From the NCBI RefSeq assembly GCF_938015785.1, contig NZ_CALLWC010000021.1:1-8867 (forward strand): a stretch of DNA of 8,867 nt. The letters are read 5' to 3'. The notes under the pieces are model-generated. The model saw only the letters and a list, made by a program, of their open reading frames with translations. It was not told the DNA's origin and did not search any database. The first letter of the stretch is position 1. Each line of letters starts with the position of its first letter. This stretch comes from an uncultured Campylobacter sp. (lineage in GTDB: Bacteria; Campylobacterota; Campylobacteria; Campylobacterales; Campylobacteraceae). Shown piece by piece: positions 1 through 5,951 of this stretch. Position numbers and translations under genes: made by a program.

Positions 1-416
1 TTAAACTCATTTAAAATTTCTTTTAAAATATCTACAATCTCTTGCTTTGGTATATTCCCGATATCGCTTCTTATGGATTTTAGTTCATATATTATTCTAT
101 ATGGATTATCCGTAACTTTTTTACCAGTATTTTCGTTGTTTATATCTCTTAAATCGATCTCTATATCTTTGCCTCTATAATGCAAAAGCCATATCACTTC
201 TCCGCTAAATTCCATATCTCTCGGATCTCCGATAGTGATACTGCGCATAGGAAAAAGCCAAATACCTCTTTCTCGATCTATGCACCAATCTCTCGAATTT
301 AAATCTACCCAATCAAGCTCACCCTGATAATACTTATTGCATATCTCATTGCACGGTTTTAGCAAATCGTATTTCTCGACATCCTCTTTTGAAATTTCCT
401 CTGTAACAAACGCCAT
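1..416 (-). CDS. Unrecognised AT-rich protein, 5' part only (runs off left edge)
   Basis: An open frame on the minus strand starts at the ATG at 416-414 and stays open for 138 codons to the window edge, so the C-terminus is missing. A strong Shine-Dalgarno (AAGGAGGAG, about 417-429) precedes the ATG. The protein begins MAFVTEEISKEDVEKYDLL. It is rich in acidic residues, Ile and Trp, with a stretch WCIDRERGIWLFPMRSITIG at about residues 43-62. I see no signal peptide, membrane helix or catalytic motif, so it is probably a soluble cytosolic protein. GC is about 34%, well below the operon to its right, and nearly all Arg codons are AGA, whereas clpB uses mostly CGN. This suggests horizontal acquisition. 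Small acidic cytosolic proteins of this kind include toxin-immunity proteins, but that is only a guess. I do not recognise the family. Confidence 0.75.
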   Translation of the reverse strand, partial: MAFVTEEISKEDVEKYDLLKPCNEICNKYYQGELDWVDLNSRDWCIDRERGIWLFPMRSITIGDPRDMEFSGEVIWLLHYRGKDIEIDLRDINNENTGKKVTDNPYRIIYELKSIRSDIGNIPKQEIVDILKEILNEF

Positions 417-491
417 TCTCTCCTCCTTAAGAATTTAAAATTTTAAGACTGCTTGCGGGTTGCCGCCATCTTTTGCTCTTGCGACAAATCG

Positions 492-517
492 TTTAGCCAT
501 TTGCGCAAATGGCTAAA
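492..517. promoter_or_regulatory. Perfect 26-bp palindrome, operator-like or cruciform
   Basis: The arm TTTAGCCATTTGC (492-504) is followed directly by its exact reverse complement (505-517), giving 13-bp arms with no spacer. It lies 76-101 bases upstream of the ATG of the AT-rich left gene. No T-run follows on either strand, so it is not a standard intrinsic terminator. A binding site for a dimeric regulator of the left gene, or an RNA hairpin with a GCGC tip ending or protecting the plsC operon transcript, are both possible. The palindrome is certain; the role is inferred. Confidence 0.6.
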
Positions 518-522
518 TATAC

Positions 523-760
523 GCTAAATTCCACATCTTGCCGCACCGCGTAAATTTTAAAATTTCGCTTTTATGTAGGCGCTGTTTTCTTGCGGGTCTC
601 TCGCCGATAACTCGCCGCCTGCTGCTTAGATGAAATTTTAAAATTCCACTACCTGAGCGCATGGATAGAATTTTAAAATTTCGTCGTTCGCGCGCACGTA
701 TAAAATTTTGAAATTCCACACTGCCTAACACGAACGTATAAAATTTTACAAAATTCTGCC
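523..760. repeat. Cluster of AAATTTTAAAATTT-type short palindromic repeats
   Basis: Variants of the self-complementary 16-mer GAAATTTTAAAATTTC recur at about 551-566, 631-647, 667-683, 701-715 and 738-756, with a further copy at 431-447 just outside. They share flanks: AAATTCCAC occurs at 526-534, 641-649 and 711-719, and CGTATAAAATTTT at 697-709 and 735-747. GC-rich, C/G-biased segments separate the copies. Looser versions occur elsewhere in the window, both between and inside genes (for example near 5136 and 5870), so this is probably a genome-wide low-complexity word that has accumulated here rather than a mobile element. The function is unknown. Confidence 0.6.
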
Positions 761-860
761 GCCGCAAATCAAAGCGACGAATGAACGCGCTAGCGCGCAG
801 AAATCGCACGAATTAACAAAAGTCGCGTTTGAATTTCATCAGTAAATTTATGAATTCCGT

Positions 861-1547
861 CTACGCTTCGGCGGTTTCGTTTTCGTCGATTACGGCTTGC
901 ATCGCCTCTCTAGCGTGCTGTAGCCAATCTTTATCGCTCGTATCGAGCAGATCTAGGTAAATGATTTTGACATGTCCGCTATGGACGGTGAAATCGTGAG
1001 AGTTTGCGATGTGCTGCGTGCCGATGAGCACCACGGGCTGGACGCGCAGACCGAGCTTGCTAACGATCGCTTTGGCGCCGCTTTGGAATTGTAAAAGCTG
1101 CGTGCCGCGATGCCTAGTGCCCTCGGGAAACATCGTGATGACGCGCCCTTCACTCACGCGCTGCTGCACTTCGTGCACGATCCGCACCAGATCGCGCGGA
1201 TTTGAGCGATCGACCTGGATCATCTTCGGAAGAGTGATAATTTTACCGATGATAGGGATATCTGCGATCTCCTTTTTAGCGATCCAGCAGATATCGGCGG
1301 GATGGGTTTCTTCAAGCACGACGATATCCATTATGCTTTGGTGGTTGGCGATTACTAACTGCGCGCGCGGATCGGGAGTGCCTATGATCTGGATATCGTA
1401 TCCGACGCCGTAGCGCTGGAAGCGCCCCCAAATGCGGCGGAAGCGGCGATGAGAGGAGTTTTTCACCGCCATGGCGATCACGACGCAAACGACGGTAAAA
1501 ATAAACCAAATCGCGTAAAATAACGCTCTAATCCTTGACAAGCTCAT
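861..1547 (-). CDS. plsC: 1-acyl-sn-glycerol-3-phosphate acyltransferase
   Basis: The 228-residue protein transfers an acyl chain to lysophosphatidic acid, giving phosphatidic acid, the precursor of all membrane phospholipids. It sits at the inner membrane. An N-terminal hydrophobic helix spans about residues 8-28. The acyltransferase HX4D motif is at 69-74 (NHQSIMD, H69 and D74 catalytic), a KKEIADIPIIGK segment at about 91-102, and the substrate-binding FPEGTR motif at 140-145. Length and motif spacing are normal for PlsC. It is the last gene of the operon, and its start overlaps the end of the upstream gene by 20 bp. Its only Shine-Dalgarno-like AAGG abuts the ATG, so translation is probably coupled to the gene before it. 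The synteny (PlsC after the SH3 protein) fits Campylobacter. Confidence 0.95.
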   Translation of the reverse strand: MSLSRIRALFYAIWFIFTVVCVVIAMAVKNSSHRRFRRIWGRFQRYGVGYDIQIIGTPDPRAQLVIANHQSIMDIVVLEETHPADICWIAKKEIADIPIIGKIITLPKMIQVDRSNPRDLVRIVHEVQQRVSEGRVITMFPEGTRHRGTQLLQFQSGAKAIVSKLGLRVQPVVLIGTQHIANSHDFTVHSGHVKIIYLDLLDTSDKDWLQHAREAMQAVIDENETAEA

Positions 1548-2820
1548 CCTTTTTTACCCAGCCGATCTTGTTGCCGCCCAGCATAATTTTGTAAAATTCC
1601 TTATTCGTACCCAAAATTTCGACCTTTTCGGGATTTTTAGTCACGTAAAACACGGTGGAGCTTTGCATAGGCAAAATTCTAACCGGGGAATTTTGCGCGA
1701 TACTGCCCGTGCCGTAAGGCCTTTGCACGTAGAAATTTACCGCCAAAATCAGCACCGCGAAAATAAGCGGCGTGATATTTTTACTAAGCAGAAACATCAC
1801 CAAAAGCACGGCAGCTAGCGTGTAGATCGCGATCTGCTTATAGGCTTCGAACTTGCTCTCTTTCGGATTTAGACCGATCTGCGTGCTAAGATCCTCGGCG
1901 CGCGGATTAAGCTCAAGACCGAAATTTTCAAATTTTTTAGTATTAAGATTGAAATAGCTGAAGTCTAAATTTGTGATATTTTTATCCACGACGGCGAAAT
2001 AATATCCGCTTTGGCTCGCGTATGTGCCGCGCACGGAGTCCACACCCTGCTTGATAATGGCGGGATTATCTATGTGAAAGGAGCCGATCGCGCCGTTTCG
2101 GATACCAAGATCGAGCGTGAGTAAATTTGAAGCGTCGTCAAATTTGGTAGTTTTGTAGTTTTTAAGTTTCAGCTCGTCGGCTACGATATGCGAAAAATTA
2201 GGCTTCGTATCAAGCTTCATAAATTCTGGATTATCAGGTTTGATAGAGCTTTTTTCAAAGAATTCTCCGTTGCGCTGCAGCGTCAAAACGAGCTCATTTA
2301 TCTTATCGCTCTTATCGCTTGCTGCAAACCACAGCGTCGTCTCAAACATCTCGTCGCCCTCAATCCACGTAAGATTATCGGCATTAAGCCACTTCATACC
2401 ATTGGTGCGGCTGATCTCCAGCTTTGGCTTAACGATGATTTTCTGCCCCAAATATACGGCGAAATCGATCTTAAAAATTTGATTGCAATACACCTTCCTA
2501 GGCATTCCACTGGCTTTTAGCGTAAGCTCTTTGGGCTTAATGTCCTGATAGACCTTATCGTCGGATACATCCAGATCGACTTCGTTAGTAGGCGCCAAAG
2601 CCTTAAGATCGTCGATACTTAGATTATCCATCGACATAACCTCTTTTTTATTATACTTCAGCATCACTTTGGAATTATCGCGCGTCTGCGGCTCGTCCGG
2701 CTTATCCTCAGCTTTTTTCGGCGCGTATTTACTTAGATCATCAAGCGAATCGATCTCAATCTCCGGCGCAGCAAACGCAAGCGTGCAGACACCTAAAATA
2801 GTAAGAATTTTTTTTAGCAA
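1528..2820 (-). CDS. Periplasmic/membrane protein with C-terminal SH3-like domain (Cj0515-like)
   Basis: This 430-residue protein of unknown function has an N-terminal signal peptide (MLKKILTILGVCTLAFAAPE, likely cleaved near residue 17). An acidic, Lys-rich, low-complexity stretch runs to about residue 60, followed by a large, probably beta-rich region. Two closely spaced hydrophobic helices lie at about 330-346 and 350-365. The C-terminal module at about 378-430 looks like a bacterial SH3 domain (PVRILPMQSS... KIGWVKKDEL). The layout resembles a periplasmic domain held in the inner membrane, with the SH3 part placed by the helix pair. BatD-like proteins share this general layout, but I cannot assign it to that family. 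The start is TTG at 2820-2818, overlapping the purQ stop by 7 bp. An AAGG about 7 nt upstream supports it, and no nearby in-frame ATG precedes it. From memory it corresponds to C. jejuni Cj0515 by position. Confidence 0.85.
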   Translation of the reverse strand: MLKKILTILGVCTLAFAAPEIEIDSLDDLSKYAPKKAEDKPDEPQTRDNSKVMLKYNKKEVMSMDNLSIDDLKALAPTNEVDLDVSDDKVYQDIKPKELTLKASGMPRKVYCNQIFKIDFAVYLGQKIIVKPKLEISRTNGMKWLNADNLTWIEGDEMFETTLWFAASDKSDKINELVLTLQRNGEFFEKSSIKPDNPEFMKLDTKPNFSHIVADELKLKNYKTTKFDDASNLLTLDLGIRNGAIGSFHIDNPAIIKQGVDSVRGTYASQSGYYFAVVDKNITNLDFSYFNLNTKKFENFGLELNPRAEDLSTQIGLNPKESKFEAYKQIAIYTLAAVLLVMFLLSKNITPLIFAVLILAVNFYVQRPYGTGSIAQNSPVRILPMQSSTVFYVTKNPEKVEILGTNKEFYKIMLGGNKIGWVKKDELVKD

Positions 2821-3479
2821 ATTAAGCCTTTTAGCATTTTCTCTCCGTCAGTACCACCCAAAATAGGCTCTATCGCGCGCTCAGGATGCGGCATCAGGCC
2901 GAAAATCTTTTTGTTTTTATCGCAAATCCCGGCAATTGCGTCTACTGAGCCGTTCGGATTTAGATCCGCGCCATTTTCGTCGCAATATTTTAGCAGCACG
3001 CAATCCTCGTCGTATAGCGACTTTAGCGTATCCGCAGGCGCATAATAGTTTCCCTCGCCATGCGCGATCGGGATATTTAGAATTTCGCCCTTATCGCAAC
3101 AGTGCAGAAATTTATTATCGTTTGAAACGACGCGCAAATTGTGAAATTTTGAGATAAAGCTTAAATTTATATTTTTATTCATCGCGCCTGCGAGCAAGCC
3201 TAGCTCCAAAAGCATTTGAAAGCCATTACAGATGCCTAGGATATAGCCGCCGCGCGCAGCATGAGCGAGAACCGCCTTCATCACCGGGCTAAATTTGGCA
3301 ATAGCAGCCGTCCGCAGATAATCTCCGTGGCTAAAGCCACCGGGAAGCACGATCAGATCGGCGTTTATGTCGGTTTCTTTATGCCAGATTATCTGCGTTT
3401 CACAACCGAGCTTATCAAAGGCGTATTTGCTGTCGCGCTCGCAGTTGGTGCCGGGGAAATTGACGATCGCTACCTTCAT
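2814..3479 (-). CDS. purQ: Phosphoribosylformylglycinamidine synthase subunit PurQ (glutaminase)
   Basis: The 221-residue class I glutamine amidotransferase subunit of FGAM synthase releases ammonia from glutamine for PurL, in step 4 of de novo purine synthesis in the cytosol. The oxyanion-strand segment LPGGFSHGDYLR is at 45-56. The nucleophile elbow GICNGFQ has catalytic Cys84. The remaining triad residues His198 and Glu200 lie in MPHPE near the C-terminus. Length is typical of stand-alone PurQ, which goes with the short type of PurL. Its ATG overlaps the purS stop by 4 bp (ATGA), a sign of coupled translation and 1:1 supply of complex subunits. Confidence 0.97.
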   Translation of the reverse strand: MKVAIVNFPGTNCERDSKYAFDKLGCETQIIWHKETDINADLIVLPGGFSHGDYLRTAAIAKFSPVMKAVLAHAARGGYILGICNGFQMLLELGLLAGAMNKNINLSFISKFHNLRVVSNDNKFLHCCDKGEILNIPIAHGEGNYYAPADTLKSLYDEDCVLLKYCDENGADLNPNGSVDAIAGICDKNKKIFGLMPHPERAIEPILGGTDGEKMLKGLIC

Positions 3480-3712
3480 ATCACGATCTCGTAGTCTTCG
3501 ATGACGGTGTTTGCCAAAATTTCATCGCACATTCTAGCGACGTCGGCGTAAATTTTATCCCTATCCTCGCCATCTAGCTCAAGGACAATCTGTTTGGCTA
3601 CGCGCACATCTCGCACGCCGCTAAATCCAAGCGCAGCAAGGGCGTGCAAAACCGCCTTGCCCTGCGGATCGAGCACGCCCTGCTTAAGCCTTACGTTTAC
3701 GATTACCTTCAT
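3476..3712 (-). CDS. purS: Phosphoribosylformylglycinamidine synthase subunit PurS
   Basis: This 78-residue protein is the small structural subunit that bridges PurQ and PurL in the multi-subunit FGAM synthase found in Gram-positives, archaea and Campylobacterota. The family's start MKVIVNVRLKQGVLDPQGKA, the central LGF...VRDVRVAK strand and the EDYEIVI C-terminus are all present, and the length is normal. It starts 3 bp after the purC stop. The Shine-Dalgarno AGGA lies within the last codons of purC, 6 nt before the ATG. purL is not in the window and must be elsewhere in the genome. Confidence 0.96.
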   Translation of the reverse strand: MKVIVNVRLKQGVLDPQGKAVLHALAALGFSGVRDVRVAKQIVLELDGEDRDKIYADVARMCDEILANTVIEDYEIVI

Positions 3713-3715
3713 CGC

Positions 3716-4435
3716 TTATCCTAAAATTCTACGCAAGACCTCTTCGTAGGCCACTTTTACGCTACCAAGATCCTGTCTGAATACGTCCTTGTCGAGCTTT
3801 TTATCGGTTTGTTTGTCCCAAAAGCGGCAGCTATCGGGGCTGATCTCGTCTGCAAGCAGGATATTGCCGTCCTTATCTCTGCCAAGCTCGATTTTGAAAT
3901 CCACGAGCTTTAAATTTCGCTCATCAAAAAATTTAATCAAAATTTCATTGATCTTGCGCGCGATCTTTTTGAGCTCGTCAAGCTCGCTTTGGCTCTTTAC
4001 GGCGCCAAGCAGCAAGCAATGCTCGTCGTTTAGGATAGGATCGCCCAACTCATCGTCTTTATAGCAAAACTCCACCAGTGTAAACGGAAGCTTCGTGCCC
4101 TCTTTGATGCCTAGGCGCTTTGTAAGCGAGCCGGTGGCAATATTACGAGCGATGATCTCAAGAGGGAAAATTTTACATTTTTTCACGAGCTGCTCGGTCA
4201 GACTGATCGTCTCAACAAGCGCGGTGGCGATGCCGTGCTTTTTAAGCAGATCAAAAATCAGCGTCGAAATTTTACAATTCAGCGCGCCTTTGCCGCTCTC
4301 TTCGGCTTTTTTGACGCCATTAAACGCCGTCAGCGAATCTTTAAATTCCGAGATTAAAAGGTCGTCACTTTCGTTAACCGACCACATCTTTTTGCCCTTG
4401 CCTTCGTAGATAAGCTCTTTTTTGGTAGCTTGCAT
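3716..4435 (-). CDS. purC: SAICAR synthetase (phosphoribosylaminoimidazole-succinocarboxamide synthase)
   Basis: PurC joins CAIR and aspartate using ATP to make SAICAR in purine synthesis. Family motifs are intact (numbering from the ATG): nucleotide-binding YEGKGKKMW at 10-18, DSLTAFNG at 33-40, EIIARNIATGSLTKR at 93-107, and LADEISPDSCRFWD at 194-207. The length of 239 residues is typical. The frame also has a GTG one codon upstream (4438-4436), but the Shine-Dalgarno AAGGAG is 6 nt from the ATG at 4435 and only 3 nt from the GTG, so I choose the ATG. It follows the protease gene by 10 bp and precedes purS by 3 bp, so it is surely cotranscribed. Confidence 0.96.
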   Translation of the reverse strand: MQATKKELIYEGKGKKMWSVNESDDLLISEFKDSLTAFNGVKKAEESGKGALNCKISTLIFDLLKKHGIATALVETISLTEQLVKKCKIFPLEIIARNIATGSLTKRLGIKEGTKLPFTLVEFCYKDDELGDPILNDEHCLLLGAVKSQSELDELKKIARKINEILIKFFDERNLKLVDFKIELGRDKDGNILLADEISPDSCRFWDKQTDKKLDKDVFRQDLGSVKVAYEEVLRRILG

Positions 4436-4445
4436 CACACTCTCC

Positions 4446-5762
4446 TTACTTGATGTTTAGAATTTTTATCGCGTCTATTGCGGTTTTTAACTGGATATCG
4501 TTATTAATCTGCTCTGCAGTGATGAAATTTTTCTCATCCTTTTTCTGAGCATCTTTTTTCTTGGTCTCGACCTTGGCTAACTCGCCTTGCAGGTGCTTTT
4601 TGAGATCAGCTTCTTTTAGCGAGAATTCATCCTCGTCGCGGCTCGGCACCTTGCCCGGCGCCACTATGAGATCAGGCGTCACGCCCACCGCTTGGATGGT
4701 GCGACCGCTTGATAGATAGTAACGCGCTATGGTAAGCCGCAGAGCCTCTTTATCCTCTATCGGCAGGATCACCTGTACGCTTCCCTTGCCAAAAGTTTTT
4801 TCACCAACTAACACGGCGCGCTTTAGATCCTGAAGCGAGCCGCTTACGATCTCGCTCGCGCTCGCACTGCCGCCATTAACCAAAACCACAAGCGGTAGAT
4901 CGGTGATCTTCTTTTTAGGATCGGCGTTATGCGCTTCGGTTTCATTTTTCGCGCGTCCTTTTTGAGAGACGATAAGACCTTTGCTTACGAATAAATTTAC
5001 AAGCCCGATCGCCTGATCCAAAAGTCCGCCCGGATTGTTTCGCAGATCCAAAATAATGCCTTTGGCGTCTCTATGCTCTTTTATAAATTTGCTCGCATCG
5101 GGAACCACGTGCTGATCGAAATTCGTAACGCGCAGATATAAAATTTTATCATCCTCGATCATCTTGGCATAGACCGATTCTACTTTGATTATGTCGCGGA
5201 CAATCTCGACGTCAAAAGGCTTGCTAACACCTTTGCGCACGATCGTTAGAGTGATTTTGGTTTTCGGCTTGCCACGCATTTTTGAGACCGCATCGTCGAT
5301 CGTGATGCCGAAGGTCGCATTGCCGTCGATACGCAAGATAACGTCGTTAGCCTGAATGCCTTTCTTGTCGGCAGGAGTGCCCTCGATAGGCGAGATGACG
5401 GTCAGAGCGCCGTCCTTCATACCCACCTGAATTCCAAGCCCGCCGAACTCGCCTTCGGTCTGGACTTTCGTATCGTTAAACGCCTTTTCGTCCATATAGC
5501 TTGAGTGCGCGTCGAGGTTATTCATAAGCCCCGAGATCGTCTTGTCCACAAGCTCGGAAAAAGTCATCTCATCGACATAATTGTTCTCGACGATCGCAAG
5601 TGTTTTGGTAAGCTTAGCTAGCGCCTCCAGACGCGTTTTTTCGCTGTCTGGTTTTTTGGTCGCATTGACCTCTCTGGCTTGTAAATTTCCGGTAAAAAAA
5701 CTAACGCCTAAAAATAGAGAAAATATGAATCCCAAGCCGAAGAAGAGGTGTTTTTGTCGCAA
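4446..5762 (-). CDS. ctpA: Carboxy-terminal processing protease, S41 family with PDZ domain
   Basis: This 438-residue secreted serine protease is the first gene of the operon. An uncleaved anchor or signal peptide lies at about residues 5-29. The PDZ domain is at about 98-185 (GLGIQVGMKDGALTVISPIEGTPADKKGI as its core), and the S41 catalytic core at about 200-365. The likely catalytic dyad is Ser301 in GGSASASEI and Lys326 in TFGKGSVQ, 25 residues apart as in E. coli Prc and B. subtilis CtpB. The C-terminal tail (about 385-415) is rich in Lys and charged residues and may form a helix or coiled coil. It acts in the periplasm, trimming or degrading proteins from the C-terminus; the substrate here is unknown. 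The start is a TTG (5762-5760) supported by AAGGA about 6 nt upstream. No early in-frame ATG exists, and the TTG gives a full signal sequence. The symbol follows family usage. Confidence 0.94.
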   Translation of the reverse strand: MRQKHLFFGLGFIFSLFLGVSFFTGNLQAREVNATKKPDSEKTRLEALAKLTKTLAIVENNYVDEMTFSELVDKTISGLMNNLDAHSSYMDEKAFNDTKVQTEGEFGGLGIQVGMKDGALTVISPIEGTPADKKGIQANDVILRIDGNATFGITIDDAVSKMRGKPKTKITLTIVRKGVSKPFDVEIVRDIIKVESVYAKMIEDDKILYLRVTNFDQHVVPDASKFIKEHRDAKGIILDLRNNPGGLLDQAIGLVNLFVSKGLIVSQKGRAKNETEAHNADPKKKITDLPLVVLVNGGSASASEIVSGSLQDLKRAVLVGEKTFGKGSVQVILPIEDKEALRLTIARYYLSSGRTIQAVGVTPDLIVAPGKVPSRDEDEFSLKEADLKKHLQGELAKVETKKKDAQKKDEKNFITAEQINNDIQLKTAIDAIKILNIK

Positions 5763-5793
5763 AGTTTATCCTTGAAAGTAAAATAGAGTGAAT

Positions 5794-5823
5794 TTTATAG
5801 AAAATTGGCTAAAAATAAGGTAA
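5794..5823 (-). promoter_or_regulatory. Probable promoter of the ctpA-pur-plsC operon
   Basis: On the minus strand, TATAAA at 5799-5794 gives a likely -10 box, with transcription starting near 5787, about 25 nt before the TTG start of ctpA. Upstream is T-rich sequence (TTATTTTTAG), as usual for Campylobacter sigma70 promoters that lack a clear -35. A weak TACCTT lies 17 nt upstream of the -10. No other minus-strand promoter of similar quality was seen in the operon, so it probably serves all six genes. Confidence 0.45.
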
Positions 5824-5841
5824 ATTTCATACGAAATTTAC
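5820..5841. promoter_or_regulatory. Inverted repeat with 9-bp arms in the divergent control region
   Basis: GTAAATTTC (5820-5828) and GAAATTTAC (5833-5841) are exact reverse complements separated by ATAC. It lies 21-42 bases upstream of the inferred -10 of the ctpA operon, where an activator or repressor could bind, and about 50 bases upstream of the clpB -35. It could also be an AT-rich hairpin without function. The symmetry is seen; the regulatory role is inferred. Confidence 0.4.
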
Positions 5842-5891
5842 GCGTTTACGGATAAATTTAAACCGAAAATTTTAAAATCTCACTAAAAAAT

Positions 5892-5912
5892 CTTGACATA
5901 AAGACACTAAAG
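5892..5912. promoter_or_regulatory. HAIR-like operator, predicted HspR binding site
   Basis: CTTGACA, 7 bases, then ACTAAAG match the HspR-associated inverted repeat CTTGAGT-N7-ACTCAAG at 11 of 14 positions with exactly the right spacing. The left arm contains the -35 box of the clpB promoter and the right arm lies in the spacer, so a bound repressor would block RNA polymerase. HspR is known to control clpB and other chaperone genes in Campylobacter and Helicobacter relatives. The mismatched bases in the left arm are exactly those needed for a perfect TTGACA -35. Confidence 0.55.
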
Positions 5913-5921
5913 TTATATAAT
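5893..5921 (+). promoter_or_regulatory. Consensus sigma70 promoter of clpB
   Basis: TTGACA (5893-5898) and TATAAT (5916-5921) are both perfect consensus hexamers separated by the ideal 17 bp. Transcription would start near 5928, giving a leader of about 24 nt that holds the Shine-Dalgarno AGGAG (5940-5944), 7 nt before the ATG. Campylobacter sigma70 promoters usually lack a conserved -35, so such a strong promoter implies control by a repressor. The overlapping HAIR-like site fits this. Confidence 0.8.
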
Positions 5922-5951
5922 GCAACTAACTTCAACCTTAGGAGAAAATTT

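Larger units (their letters stand above)
417..860. other. Gene-free spacer between plsC and the AT-rich gene
   Basis: This is about 440 bases with no convincing gene. A 98-codon minus-strand frame (809-513) crosses it, but its protein is Arg-rich and its sequence follows the palindromic repeats (recurrent FKIL/LKF/VKF segments). It also has no clear ribosome binding site, so I treat it as spurious. The stretch holds the Shine-Dalgarno of the left gene, a perfect 26-bp palindrome (492-517), a cluster of AAATTTTAAAATTT-like palindromes, two copies of CTTGCGGGT (near 452 and 589) and a weak imperfect hairpin just past the plsC stop (about 832-857). No U-tract follows that hairpin on the minus strand, so an operon terminator is not evident. 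Confidence 0.6.

Noticed and set aside
786..797. 12-bp palindrome CGCGCTAGCGCG
   Set aside because: It is short, and CG/GC-rich words of this type are common in this genome. No context supports a site.
513..809. 98-codon minus-strand open frame in the spacer
   Set aside because: Its sequence is made of the palindromic repeats, it is Arg-rich with no recognisable fold, and it has no clear ribosome binding site. It is treated as chance.
832..857. Imperfect hairpin after the plsC stop as operon terminator
   Set aside because: The stem is short with a bulge and a large loop, and no U-tract follows on the minus strand.
1009..1413. 134-codon plus-strand frame opposite plsC
   Set aside because: It is antisense to a gene with intact family motifs, has no Shine-Dalgarno, and its composition reflects the opposite strand.
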